DNA of 64,000 bases from Clitopilus passeckerianus. Lineage: Eukaryota; Basidiomycota; Agaricomycetes; Agaricales; Entolomataceae. Both the position numbers and the translations under genes were made by a program. The notes below the pieces were generated by a model that ran no database searches, was not told where the DNA came from, and was given only the letters and a program-made list of their open reading frames with translations. This document shows, one piece after another, positions 12,039 through 24,101 of this stretch (positions are counted from its first letter, which is position 1; every line of letters starts with the position of its first letter). The DNA is taken from contig CALYLX010000150.1 in assembly GCA_944990035.1 (NCBI GenBank), positions 434,001 to 498,000 on the forward strand, in the 5' to 3' direction.

Positions 12039-13734
12039 ATGTCGGTGATTTTGAATGCCTTACGCACACGGAGCCGGGGTGCAGTCCGTCTGACACCGTT
12101 CTGTCGAATCCGTCCAGCAAGGCAGTGGACAACAATCCAGAAGTTCACTGAACATGCCCCTACGACCATAACTCCGGTGGAGAAAATATTGTTGGACAGC
12201 ATCAGGGTGAGCCTTGACCAGTTTATGCTCTTATGGGTTTCGCTCAATCTTGGCTAGGCAACTGGCCCACTGCCTTTCGCGACGTATATGCAACTATGCC
12301 TTTCCCATCCCACCCATGGGTATTACATGAACGCGTCCAATCCTGTCTTCGGTTCGCAGGGAGACTTCACCACCAGTCCTGAAATCAGCCAAGTCTTCGG
12401 AGAGGTAAGATTTATAGTTGATTCTTTGAAAGCTAGCGGTAATGAACGTCCAGGCTTCAACTTAGCTCGTTGGCGTTTGGTTACTTTCTCAATGGGCCGA
12501 AATGGGGCAAGCATCCAAAATTCGCTTGATTGAACTGGGTCCTGGCAGGGGCACCCTAATGGATGATATATTACGGGTATGACATCGTTCTTCATATGGC
12601 TCCTTCCAATGTGACCTTTTCTGAGATAGGTCGTGTCAAGGATAACGAAAGGGAAAGGCGTGCAAGGTGTACACTTTGTGGAAACAAGCAAGGCTTTACG
12701 GGAAGTTCAGAAACAGAAGCTGGCTCCATTCGTGAAGCAAACCGGGTGCACAGTTGAATGGCATGACTCCATTGAGGAAGTCCAGCCAGCCCCCGACACC
12801 TTCTCGATGATCGTGGCCCATGAGTTCTTTGACGCCTTACCAATACACGTTTTACGGGTATGTAATCTCTACTCTGGCAGTTGCAGCCATTGACATTTCA
12901 CACTGTTGACAGAAAACAGAAAAGGGATGGAATGAAGTCCTCATAGCCTCCAATACCGAGCCTCTCGAGGACCCTAGATCCGACCCAAAACTCGTCCAAG
13001 TCCCGCCTTCACCTTTGGCCCGGCCCCAACCAAGCTTCCGTCTGGTTCTATCACCCACCCCATCGATGGCATCTACAGTCCTCGGGTTGTCCTCAACAAG
13101 ATTCCAAAATCTACCCTTAGGTTCGACTATAGAAGTCTCCCCAGCTTCTTTCAAGATTGCTCGTCGTATAGGAGAGCTGCTTGATGTTGCTGCAAAGCCT
13201 TCGGACGAAAAGTTCGAGGGAAGCCAAGGCTGTGGCGTGATAATCGATTATGGTGGTGCCAAAGCTTTTGGGGACTCTTTCAGGGTATGTGGTTGTCCTC
13301 GACAAATTCTGGATACCTGTGATTGACTTGGCAAGGAAGGCGTTCAGGAATCACAAACTTGTAGACGTGTTTCATCGACCTGGTGAATGTGATCTGACAG
13401 CCAATGTTGACTTCGCATATCTTCATGAAGCCATGGCTGACCTGGGTATGTTTTGTGCTCCGATTCTTAGCTTGCTCCCACTGACACTCGTCCTTTAGTC
13501 AACACTCATGGACCCATCTCGCAATCATCCTTCCTTGAAAACATGGGTCTGAAGCTCCGTGTCGATGCCCTTGCCAGGAGTGCCCAAAGCGAGGAACGAC
13601 GCGATTCCATACGTAAAGCCGCTGAGCGGCTGGTTGACAAGACTGGTATGGGGACCCAGTACCAAGTAATGGGAATAACAAGCAAGAGGGAGGGTCAACA
13701 GTCTGCCTGGCCATTCATCAACGGGCAGTCGTAA
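12039..13734 (+). CDS. NDUFAF7: NDUFAF7-type mitochondrial protein arginine methyltransferase (complex I assembly)
   Basis: SAM-dependent methyltransferase (DUF185/MidA family) that in animals symmetrically dimethylates an arginine of the complex I subunit NDUFS2. Exons 12039-12206, 12258-12404, 12466-12576, 12630-12857, 12913-13284, 13340-13445 and 13499-13734 give 455 aa. The start at 12039 leaves an Arg-rich, acid-poor N-terminus (MSVILNALRTRSRG) that suits a mitochondrial presequence; an in-frame upstream start at 11892 is less likely. Motifs: GDFTTSPEISQVFGE, LIELGPGRGTLMDDIL (SAM-binding glycine loop) and VAHEFFDALP. One intron (13285-13339) ends in AAG rather than CAG or TAG. Confidence 0.93.
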
Positions 13735-13832
13735 AGTACAAGCTTTCTAATAATGCATTAGCACACATACACGTATATAATGCCCTTGTAATACAGTTGA
13801 CATGGACAGGGCGGCATAGGCCTCAGTCTCCA

Positions 13833-14684
13833 TCAGATCCATTTCTTCGTTCGTGAATTCTGTCGTCGTCTTCGCCTGGGTTTCGGAGAGCGCGACCGAG
13901 AAGAGCGTCTACGTTGTTCCTTGGCATCTGGGATATCCTGACAGTGTCGTTCCGGCCGATGTCCCCTGTCTTGTGACTCTTCGCTGGACCCCTCTCTATC
14001 CTCCTTGGGGGGTCGTCCTGGGTGGCTGCGATGTGAGGTGCCTTGTATTTCCACATCCTCCTGAGCACCTTTGACCTTTGACCCCTCCTCGGCTTGTTCT
14101 CCTTGCGTCTGTCGCGCTTCCTTCTGCTTCCGCTTTTTCCACATTAATTTCTTCAAGCATTTAGGGCACAGAACGACCTTCACCAAGGCCGATTTGCTCT
14201 CGCTATGCTCCTCATATGCAAAAGGGAGTTCAAGGGTAGTGAGGGATGGACCCCTACTCTGCAAATGTTCGGGTAGGTTGTGGAATTCGCAGCGAATGTT
14301 CCCGCAGGTCGATTCTCCAGCTCCAGAGAGGACTTCGTCTTCTGATCGCCAACGGAGTGCAAACTGTGTTTGACTGCCATTAGTGACTCGGGGCGGAAAT
14401 GCATAGACCAGTTACACACATTTCCGGACTTGTAATGCTTTAAATCGCAGACAGCGAACTCTCTGTATAGACTGGAATAGTACTTGGCCGCAAGCTGCTC
14501 GTTCCAGGAGTCGTCATTCTTATCGGTGTCTTCTCGCAAGAACCTAGCTGCACTCAGATAAAAATATGCATATTATGCCGAGAGAAACGAACCTGTGAGA
14601 CTCTTTCAAAATCTCAAATTCTGTCTTGCTGGAAGGACCATACAAGAGTTCGAATGAGGAGCGTGTGTAATGTGGGAGGGCCAT
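13833..14684 (-). CDS. FRA10AC1: FRA10AC1 homologue
   Basis: Exons in coding order 14684-14593, 14543-14420 and 14363-13833 give 248 aa. Conserved Fra10Ac1 features are KTEFEILKESHRFLREDTD, the KYYSSLYREFAVCDLKHYK stretch, FALRWRSEDEVLSGAGES, CGN, and a LCPKCLKKLMWKKRK zinc-knuckle-like segment. In animals this nuclear protein is associated with the spliceosome. The last ~70 residues are Lys/Glu/Arg-rich and end in an Arg/Ser-type tail, which fits RNA-related work. It lacks part of the N-terminus of animal homologues. No frame problems. Confidence 0.9.
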
Positions 14685-14839
14685 GCTTCGTCCCCTAGCT
14701 TATGTAATTGGCTTCAATTTCAACTTTCAAGGGTCAACCCAATACGAAAACGTCACGAGTCTAACGTCTAACACGCAACTAACAGAAGCTACCACCACCA
14801 ATTTCGCCCAAACTGTTTATGTCACAGGGCCTGGTTATG

Positions 14840-15918
14840 TCAAATCACAACCCGAAAAGCGATTTCAACCTCATGAAAAAAGGGGAGGCGCATCGCTTTC
14901 ATCTGTTTCTCCAGGGTCCGCAACTTCTGCCGCAACTCTTCCTTCTCTCCGTCGTCTCCAGGTTGCATCTTCTTCTGCATCTCTAAAATTTCTTCAATCG
15001 AGTGACGAAGCTCCTTCCCCGCATCAGTCTGCGGAACGTACCTCTCCAGGACCACCAATTCCTCTTGGATTCTCAGGGCGGCCGTGTCATTCAGTGGTCT
15101 CATATGGCGTTCGAGAATGTGTCGCAACATATCAAGCGCTGAGCTCTGGCTGAGGCTGAACCGCATGACGGTAGACTTGTTCCGGATCATCTCTCGCCAG
15201 AATTTGTCTTTCAGTTCCTTCTCTCGGGCTTCTCCAAACCCAGGCCGAACTTCTTGCCAGCTTGTCGTGCCCAGAATAACTCTACTAAGAGCATCGTTCC
15301 CGCAAAGCTTCTTGAAAACCTCGAGGTTTCGGCGGCTCGCTCCTTCCAGTCTGTGCTCTGCGATATTTTGGAGGTAGATGATTCCTCCCAATTTCATGTC
15401 GTCAGCATAGCTAAAGGAGAACTCAGCCATATAGATAAAGCGAATGGATGCAGACTCACGAAGAGGCGAGCCAGGCTGCGATGCGCCGAAGGATCTCTGC
15501 ATCGTCCTGATATGTATCATCGAACCCAGGGGTGTCGACTATGATAACGCGACGGTTCCCCCACCCCGGACATATCTCTGCGATAAGCTCCGGGTCAATG
15601 ACTTCCCATCGAAGGTAGGCGGTGCACGATGTTAGGTCATGTCCGACCTCCATCGTATATACCCCCAACAACTTGTTGATAAACTAAAGCACAGTTTAGA
15701 AGAATGGACAGCGTCCTATAATTGGAGGCATACGGTACTCTTCCCGACACCGGTTTTCCCCATCACTCTTGAGATCCCGGTGAGCCAAGGAAAACACTTC
15801 AAAGGGAATACACTTACGGTATGATCACGTCTGTGTTACGGGCATCTGGGAACACCTCTTTCTTACTTTTGACAGTGTCTTTCTGTCGTCTCCAAAATCT
15901 CCTATTCATGGGCTCCAT
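14840..15918 (-). CDS. AIG1/GIMAP-like GTPase, copy A
   Basis: P-loop GTPase of the AIG1-like group expanded in mushrooms. Exons in coding order 15918-15818, 15767-15734 (34 nt), 15683-15460 and 15410-14840 give 309 aa. G1 is GKTGVGKST, encoded wholly by the 34-nt exon; G3 is DTPGFDDT. The usual G4 position reads LGTTSWQEV, so the expected Asp is Gln. The C-terminal ~100 residues form a probable coiled coil ending in an amphipathic LPFF segment. The start is the Met of MEPMNRRFWRRQKD, placed by alignment with copies B and C; the frame is open upstream to 16083. Membrane-linked or defence roles are known for plant and animal AIG1/GIMAP proteins; here the role is unknown. Confidence 0.88.
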
Positions 15919-16504
15919 CAGTCTTGTAGAGCGAGCTTTGGGATGATGCGGGAGAGATGTACTGGGATGGAGGAAAGATCGACAATATGTCGACAATATA
16001 TTGGAAGTCTCATAGCTACAATACCTGCAGGCAACCACATGGCCCGCGTCTTCGCGTGTGTTGGCCCCTTCAAACCTTATCATCCCGTGTTCGACACAAA
16101 GCTATGATCTAAGACGACGCTCCCACATGCCTCGAAACAGGTCTCGAGTTCCCAGATTATGGTGATGATCTCCTTTCTCGGGCGCTAGTATTCGATAGTC
16201 TGGTTGCCGTGCGGACGCTCCAGGCGTCAAATGAAATGAGCATTTGTCAGCGCCCCTACTTCAATGCATCGCCGAGCGGAACTCGGTAAACGACTTCCAT
16301 AAGAAATTGAGGGGGGCCGAGTGATCAGGCACTCGCTTTCTGGTGTCTCCTGCTTTGTCCTAGGCTGACTACCGTTACCTTCTTCGTCTCTGCGTGCGCG
16401 AGGGCCACTTCAGAGTTTATTCACCAAGATTTCATAGGACAAACATAATTCCTGATTTACTTTACACTAGTGTCAACAAGGTGAATATGAGAGCTGTCGC
16501 CAAA
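15919..16504 (-). other. Spacer with 5' leader of GTPase copy A
   Basis: The part nearest copy A (15919-16090) is related at DNA level to the leader upstream of copy B, including an upstream ATG at about 16041 (copy B: 17694), so the duplication unit included regulatory sequence. The rest (16091-16504) holds nothing I recognise. Confidence 0.5.
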
Positions 16505-17569
16505 TCACAACCCAAATATCGACTTTAATTTGGCGAAGAAGGGTAGACGCATTGCTTTCATTTGAGTCTCCAACGCCTTCACTTTCCGCAACAACTCTTC
16601 CTTCTCCTTGTCATCGCCAGGCTTTATCTGTTTCTGCATCTCCATAATTTGTTCAATGGAGTAAAGCAGCTCCTTCCCCGCATCTGTCTGCGGGATGTAT
16701 CTCTTCAACTCGACTAGTTCTTCTTGAATTCTGAGAACGGCTAAACGCTGCAGTTCCAAATGGCGATGAAGGATCTGCCGGAGGATATCCCATGCTGATT
16801 TCTGGGTGCAATCGAAGCGTTCGACTGTAGAATTCATGTCAATCATGTCTTTCCAGAATTTGGTTTTCAGCTCCTTCTCTCGTTGTTGTGCAAGAGCCAA
16901 CGGGACTTCTTGCCAACTAGTCGTGCCCAGAACGATTCTGCTGAGAGCGTCGTTCCCGCAAAGCTTCTTGAACATCTCAAGGTTGCGGCGACTGGCTCCT
17001 TCCATCCTTCGCTCAGCGATGTTCTGAAGGTAAATGATTCCGCCCAATTTCATCTCGTCGGCATAGCTAAACGAGAGCTCAGCATCGTACTGCGGATAAG
17101 ACAGGTGGACTTACGAAGAGGCGAGCCAGGCTGCGATACGCCGAAGGATCTCTGAATCATCTTGAAACGTATCATCGAACCCTGGCGTGTCCACTATAAT
17201 AACTCGGTGGTTGTTCCATCCCGGATATATACTGACGACCACTGCCGGGTCGATGACTTCGCATTGAAGATTGGCCGTGCATGATACGATGTCATGTCCA
17301 ACCTTCATCGCAGATTTCCCCAATAGAGTGTTAATAAACTGAAGGACATAGCATGTGAGAGCGCGATCTCCATCCGATGAATGGGGACATACAGTACTCT
17401 TGCCGACGCCGGTTTTGCCCATCACCCTTTGAGATACATTCAGCCGAGGAAGACGCTGCAGAGCCAAACACACGTACGGGATGATAACGTCTGTCGGCCT
17501 CCCTTCACTGAAAATCTCTTGCTTGCTCTTGACAGTGTCTTTTTGTCTTGCCCAAATTTTTCGCGACAT
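16505..17569 (-). CDS. AIG1/GIMAP-like GTPase, copy B
   Basis: Closest relative of copy A, in tandem on the same strand. Exons in coding order 17569-17478, 17426-17393 (34 nt), 17338-17115 and 17066-16505 give 303 aa. G1 GKTGVGKST, G3 DTPGFDDT, G4 position TTSWQEV (Asp replaced). It ends FFAKLKSIFGL, a short amphipathic tail shared with copy C. The first two introns (51 and 54 nt) are multiples of three without stops, so an unspliced read-through would also be open; conservation with A and C supports splicing. The start Met (MSRKIWARQKDT) aligns with the start region of A. Confidence 0.88.
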
Positions 17570-20500
17570 TGTTCTTGTAAGAGGATTCTTGCGTCGAGCT
17601 GAGACGTAGAAGGAGGCGGGAGAGATATGTTGAGAGGAACCGGCGACAATATGCTTTCTAGTCTCATATCCAGTCGACCTACAAGCAACCGCATGCCCAG
17701 AATACACGTGTATCGTAGGAAATTCTATTCCATAGCCAGGTGAAATAAACGTGCTGTGGCCCTTTCAAACCTTATTATCTCGTATTCGGCAACAGGCATG
17801 GCTTGAGACGGCGCTTAACACAAACGCTGTTCTGGGAACCTGGCAAAACATGTATCAAGGTCCACCATGACGTTTGTAGACTCCAACTTGAGTTGAATGT
17901 AACGATGCCAGGATGCAGGAGAAGCGGGACCTGTGACCAATAAGAATATTTTCCCTGTTATCGAAGGGTCCATGCCTCCATGCCTCAATACTCATTTAGT
18001 GGCTGGGTGGCCCGTGTATGTCGGTAGGAGCCATGATCGATGGCGGCCGAATAAACGCCCCAACAGGCCAATTCACATCCTTCACACCATCATGATGTGT
18101 TCTCCAACCTCCCATCGAGAAACCTCCAAGTGTCGAGCACAAATGCCACAATCTCCACATAGTTCTAGATGGCAGGAACTCATACTCAACTCCCAACTAC
18201 CCGTAACTGAAGCCGTAATGATTGCTTGTGATTGGTTATACCAGCCACATGGAAAATGTGGCATTGGCATGAAACCGATTGATGTGGCAAGGATACCACG
18301 TGGTCTTGATACTCAAGCAGACCATACCATCGCCATTTGATCACCACTCTCAGAGGTGTTTTGACAGACTTCAATTGATTACAGTCAGGAAACGGCAGGA
18401 TTTGCACTTCGCCGCCTGGCTTCCGTTATTTGGCCATGCTTGGCAACTTTTCTGACATGCAGCGATACCGATCAGTCCCATAGTTTAACTCCAGCCAGCC
18501 AGGTCTTTCGACGAGTCTAATGCACTCAGGCTGAACCACCGTGATATTCTAGCCAGCAACGTTCAGAGGTATTTCTAAGCTTGATATACAGTTCTGTAGG
18601 ACCAAGATACTTTGAATGCATTCTACCGATATCAGGGGTCGGTAAGTGGGTGGAATCCTTCAAACGATGCACTGCGCGTGTCCCATGAATGCAAGGCGTC
18701 AAGCACGCCGATACCATTGTAATTGAATTGACTGCAGGACCATTGCATCGCGGATCCCATGTCATAGCGCTATATCTCCTGGTCACGACGCGCATGTACA
18801 AGTGGTTGGCTGAGTACATGTGCATGCCCCACTAAGGTGAACGGCGGATTGGCTAGGGGTGTGGGCTTTGTTAGGACCTAACTGAGTTTGAATTCGACCT
18901 ACTCCATTTGGATTATTTATCTGCTACAACCAATCAGCGTCCTCAAAAAGCCTGGCTCGTTGTTCATGCGAATTGGCGAGTGCGGTTGACTAGATAGATA
19001 ATCAGTAGAAGTTGCTATTTGTGCCGCAACAATGCGTCTACTGACGTGAGGCTGCCCGTAAAACGCGTAGACGCGTCGAGATTAAATTTTCAGGCAATCC
19101 GACGGTTTGGAATGATCGCACGCGCGAAGCGCGTTTCGAGGAAAAAGTAGGTCTTGAGCATGCATCTAAAATGCTATTGGATCACTGAAATGCTTCCAGA
19201 GAAGCTGCACACCGCGGGAAAACGCGTAATTATGATGGAAAACACGCCTGGACGCGTGAACGTTGCTCTTCCAGCCAATACGTCAGTTTTAGCTAATTAT
19301 AGGCGCGCGTTTCGAAAAATTGGACCTCGAGTGTTGGTGTTACAAGCCTACCTACTCACAGATTGAAATAATTGGTGCAAAACACATTCCTAAGTCTTTT
19401 GAGTAATTAACACGAAGCAAGGGCCATTGGGTGGCTCAGGATGGATTTCCGAGCCTGTATAAATGTCTACCGGGGCAGAGGCACCGCTCTTGCCGTCTGG
19501 TAGCTTTGAAACTTTGCAAAACCACGCATATCTATCCTAACTTTGATTCTTTGAAGCAATAATATGAAAGAATATACAACGCCGCTTCTGAGCCAGCGCT
19601 GTGTATGGTCAAAGCGAATCCGCCACTTGACCGCCCGAGGCGCCGCTCTCGAGCATTGGAGCACTTTGAGAGGCAATTTCGCACCTCTTTTGAACATTAA
19701 AATGCTTGTGCTTGAATTAATCTTAATTAATTCTTGCTACTCGACCCAACACCTGTGGTAATACCTCCGTATGAATATTTGTGGTGGACTGTACTTAGCA
19801 CTACGGATTTACAACGCCCTGGCATATGGGAACGCGCGGCGGCTCGGCTTGATTGCCGTCACTGATGCGCCCTCCTTTTATGGTAGCTGCTCCGAGGATT
19901 TCACGTTTTCCCTCCTTCCCCTGGGGGGTTTGTTCACTTAATTCAATATAAAATAGTTCCTAATACGATGGTTGGGTTTGACGCAAAAATGGCGGTCAAT
20001 AGAACTCGAAATGAAAGAGAAAACGGCCATTTTTCGGCGCTGGCGCATCTACGGTCATTATGTAATCGTAAATCCGATGCGTCGATGAACCAATTGTTGC
20101 AATTGTCCTCCTCACTTGCCGTCTCAAAACGCGAATTTCGGACCTCCCATCGAGTATTAGGTATATTAATAGTACACATATATATAATAGCATGAAATAA
20201 TGTATTACGCTCAAATAACACTCCGCTTGCTGCTAAAATAGCCAAATGAGCCGGGTGGTTTTCGCGCTGGGTGAAATATGTAGTGCTAAGTACTTAACTT
20301 CGAGTAGGTTTCAACTGTCCTGAGAGGGATTTACAGTGAACCCGGTCGATTCACAGGTCGATTTACGTTTTTCTGGCTCGATTTACAAAAATCCTGCAAT
20401 CGTGCAGCTAAATTCAGCTTCCACAGGCTTGGCACACATGCGGTCGAAGGTTGTGCTTCCTCAGCCTCATTTATCTCACAAGGACCTCTCTTTCGTCGAA

Positions 20501-21035
20501 TTCACTTCCGCGCTGGCGCGCGATTGCCTTTTTATGGGCCGGATGGCCAGGCCACCCTTTTGAAGTGTCACGTGTTTACAATCTCCCTATCGCAAACAGA
20601 ATTATCATTAAACGCTGGATGCACTCTCTTGATGTCCAAGTAGTGAGTAGAATAGGCTCCTAGTGAAACAGCTATTTTATAGTTCTAGAGCTAATTTAAT
20701 CGAAATTCATTGCAATTTTGCGACTTTTTTGTGTTCGGCCGCTCTAAAAGGGAAATCCAGCCCTACCCGCTCGCCTCCGTCCTCTCAGCTAGCCTTCCAT
20801 CGACTACCGCCCTTCCCTATGTCCTCTTCAGACCGCACGACCTGCGAAGGCCCTTGTCGGGATCACGCCGTTCTGTAAATCCACGGATACCAATACATAA
20901 GTACCATAGGCTATATATGGTTATTACCCTACCGTATCGGGCTTCTGCAGTGCCTTTCCGCCGCAATGTTCGATCATTGGCCGGATAGAGATCCATAAAG
21001 ATACTCTTGTAAGCATAATGGAGGTCATAGGCGAG
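17570..21035. other. Gene-poor stretch between GTPase copies B and C
   Basis: About 3.4 kb with only short, unconvincing ORFs. The part nearest copy B is its 5' leader. From ~18900 the sequence turns AT-rich in patches, with scattered ACGCGT motifs (19060-19260), and contains the inverted-repeat element at 19791-20293. No transposase, RNA gene or protein domain was recognised. Confidence 0.6.
19791..20293. mobile_element. Candidate MITE (non-autonomous, TA-flanked)
   Basis: A perfect 14-bp inverted pair, GTACTTAGCACTAC at 19791-19804 and GTAGTGCTAAGTAC at 20280-20293, bounds ~500 bp without coding capacity. Read as TA|CTTAGCACTAC...GTAGTGCTAAG|TA it has 11-bp terminal repeats and a TA target duplication, as in Tc1/mariner-type MITEs. 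Chance is unlikely at this spacing, but the family is not confirmed because only one copy is visible in the window. Confidence 0.5.
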
Positions 21036-22144
21036 TCACAGTCCAAACAACGACTTTAGTCTAGTAAAGAAGGGTAGACGCAATGACTTCAACTGATCCT
21101 CTAGTACGTGCACTTTCCGCTGCAACTCTTCCTTCTCCTGGTCGTCATCGGGATCTATCTGCTTGTGCATCTCCAGAACTTGTTCGATTGTGTAAAGAAG
21201 CTCCTTCCCTGCCTCCGTCTGTGGGATGTGCTTCTTCATGTCGACTAGTTCCTCTTGGATTTGCAGCGTCGTCGGATTTTCCGGGGAATCCAAATTGCAT
21301 TGGAGAATGTGCTGCACGATTTCGATCGCGGAACGATGGGTACGATCGAAGCGCTTGACTGTAGATTTTTCAGCAATCATATCTTTCCAGAATTTGTCGC
21401 ACAGCTCCTTCTCTCGAGCTTCTCCGATCTCTAACTTGACTTCTTGCCAGCTTGTCGTACCCAGGATGACTCTACTGAGAGCATTGGTCCCACATAGTTT
21501 CTTGAACATATCGAGGTTTCGGCGACTTGCTCCTTCCATCCGTCGCTCCGCGATATTTTGGAGATAGATGACCCCTCCTAACTTCATGTCGTCCGCATAG
21601 CTAAGGGAGAGCTTAATAACAAATGATTGGATGGGACTCGAACTCACGAAGATGCGAGCCATGCCGCGATACGGCGGAGGATCTCCGAATCGTCCGCATA
21701 TGTATCATCAAATCCTGGCGTGTCCACGATCACAACGCGGCGGGCCCCGAAGCCATCGCATATATCGGCGACCTTCTTCGGGTCCATGACTTCCCACTGT
21801 AAATCGGCCGTGCAAGATACGATGTCGTGCCCAACTTTCATCTTCTCCTCCCCCAACAAAGCATTGATAAACTGAACGACATGGTGGATTAGGAGACTGG
21901 ATTCCGTCCGATGACTAGAGACATACGGTACTTTTACCGACGCCAGTTTTGCCCATGACCCTTGAACACGTTAGCTAAGGAATAATCTAGGGCTGACCCA
22001 CACATACGGGATGATCACATCTGTAGGATTGCCGTTTGGAAAGATCTCTTTCTCGTTTTTGACAGTACTCTTTTTTCCTTTCCAGAACTTTTTCAACTTT
22101 TTCTTGCTGCCCTTGTTCTTTTGCTTGTTGGCGGGCGGCGGCAT
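21036..22144 (-). CDS. AIG1/GIMAP-like GTPase, copy C
   Basis: Exons in coding order 22144-22008, 21960-21927 (34 nt), 21871-21648 and 21600-21036 give 319 aa. The exon lengths 34 and 224 match copies A and B exactly. The N-terminus is Lys-rich and differs from A/B up to a conserved KFWKGKKSTVKNEKEIFP segment. G1 GKTGVGKST, G3 DTPGFDDT, G4 position LGTTSWQEV. A predicted coiled coil precedes the amphipathic end FFTRLKSLFGL. It appears intact. Function unknown; the context is the GTPase array. Confidence 0.88.
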
Positions 22145-22544
22145 GAGCGTTGTAAGGCGATGCCTGGGGGACGCACTGACGAAACCGAGGAGAGGTGTCT
22201 ACTGATACGGTACAACCGTCAACATCGTGCCCTTAAGTCCTGCATCTAGTCCGCCTTCAGGCAGCCGCGTGTCAGCCTCGTGCGTTTCGCAGGAAGGCGA
22301 ATACGAGCCTCTGATAAAGCGGTTGAGCTACTTCAAACTTCATCGTCCCCCGTGTCCAACACCTGCCCAGGGGTGATAGAAACAGCGCCTACGACCTGTG
22401 ACGTCGTACATGCTGGATGCATGTGCCCAAATGGTGGGCGCCTGGTCTGGACTGAAACTCAATTAATTCGCCGTACTTTGGGATGCCTATACAAGTATGT
22501 ATTGACGAAGAAGCTAATTATAACGCTGTTATACTGCGATCGTC

Positions 22545-23450
22545 CTATACGCAGAAGTGGAGGCGTATGCGCTGCCTCAAGCTTGCGTGGTGGGGAGTTG
22601 AGTTTCCAGCCTTCTTTTGGATCCAAAGCGTGGTTCGGGATACAGGGTTAATTCTGCTCGCAATAGCGTTGAGGATATCCAGGGCTGAAGACCGCTGTAG
22701 GTCAAATCGCATTGTTCGAGAGCCCGAATTTATCAGACTCTTCCAATAATTCTCTTTGAGGGCTCCCTCTAGGTGTTCTGCGACGTCTGGGGCTATCTCT
22801 TGCCAACCCGTCGTTACCAGAGCGACTCTTTAAGAGTGCTTCAGCTCCGCAGATTCTCTGAAGATTCTGAAGCCTAGCCTTTTCTGTGCATTTCTCTGTG
22901 ATGCTATGAAGATAAATGATGCTTCCGACGTCAATTTCGTTTTCGTACCTTCACACACGTGGACCAGTGTGCGTTTCTAAACAGTAAACAGAACAGGTCC
23001 AGAAGAGATCACTCACAACGATGCAAGCCACGTGCTGATTTGCCGCAATGCATCCTGGCTTTCAGGTCCATATTCGTCATCGGAATCTGGTGTGTCCAGT
23101 ATGATTACTCGATGACCTTTCAAGCGGCAATTATACGTGGAGATTCTTCCGGGGTCAACGAGGCCATATTTCACTGAGCGGTCACTCGATTCCAAGCCGT
23201 GTTCTACATGCATTTGGGGTTCTCCTAGTAGGACTTTGATGAACCAGCAGTCTCCATTAGTGTGGTTGTTTGGCGCCAGTTGGACAAGATACGTACTGTG
23301 CTCTTTCCCACCCCCGCTTTCCCCATGACTCTATGTGCTTCTGGTGAGTTGGTAGGCCAAGGAGAGCAGACGCTTCGCTCACGGAATCACAATGTCGTTG
23401 TCTCTGCCGTCCACCAAAAAGTCGGGCACGGCCTTTCTGGCGCCCTCCAT
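22545..23450 (-). pseudogene. AIG1-like GTPase, copy D, degenerate
   Basis: Homologous pieces in coding order: 23450-23383, a 34-nt P-loop exon (MGKAGVGKST) near 23325, an exon from 23243 with VIILDTPDSDDEY, then a last exon from ~22950. Three lesions are visible. The splice acceptor before 23243 reads GG where AG is expected (23244-23245). G3 reads DTPD instead of DTPG. The last exon shifts frame near 22828-22833, where EAL must jump frame to reach RVALVTTGWQEIAPD. It also stops early at 22545, without the coiled-coil end of A-C. Probably not functional; one lesion alone could be sequencing error. Confidence 0.75.
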
Positions 23451-24101
23451 CCCGAAACTCTTCTTTCTGGGAGTACGTCGGCGGTACATATGCTAAGATC
23501 TTGAAATACGCCTTGTAGGAATCAAGCTTCAAGCCCAACAAGACTGACGGAGGGTACATATGTGATACGTAAGACAGGGAAGGTTTGAGGTATTGTGCAG
23601 ACTTGCCTCCAACAACCAACGTTTTTCAACCGTTTATGGCAGATCTCCCGATTTAGTGAAACCATACCTGGTCATCAGGAAGGCATTAGCATTGGCATTG
23701 GCAAAGGGGTGCTTAGTCGGAATCACGTTGTAACGGGCCAGGTGCCTCACGGTGCTGATCTCGATGCTCGGCGCTAAACAAGGCACAGTCATGCTACAGT
23801 GATTTGCATAATGTTTTACAGTCGCTTTTCGCAGAAATGTCGTTGACAGCTGTAATTTTATCAGGACGGCCAGAGAGCAATGTCGATGATTGGCTAGTGC
23901 TTACACCACCGAAAGAGGAAACACTGGCTCCGCCGAACGAGAACAGGCCTTCTACTCATCGACAAAAACAAGCATTTGCGGTCGTACTTCTTACTAGCAA
24001 GATGACGGCTGACAGCTGTAAAAAGCTAACATTATGCAAAATACCGTAATAAATAGGAAAGTAGAACCTGGAATACAGATTGTACCAATACCAAATAGGC
24101 T
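23451..24101. other. Spacer between GTPase copies D and E
   Basis: About 650 bp. Small ORFs only (for example 23804-24049, plus strand, 81 codons, no recognisable domain). Nothing I can name. Confidence 0.5.

Noticed and set aside
12039..12041. Earlier in-frame start of NDUFAF7 at 11892
   Set aside because: The frame is open, but the ATG at 12039 gives a typical mitochondrial presequence and the extra residues look non-coding; the gap to TIF6 would also shrink to under 90 bp.
17111..17707. Longer N-terminus for GTPase copy B from 17707
   Set aside because: The frame begins at GTG, not ATG, and the upstream part is alignable with the non-coding leader of copy A.
21620..21660. tRNA-like B box (GAGTTCGAGTCCC on the minus strand)
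   Set aside because: It lies at the donor end of a GTPase copy C intron; the upstream sequence is the conserved coding exon and cannot fold as a cloverleaf with an A box.
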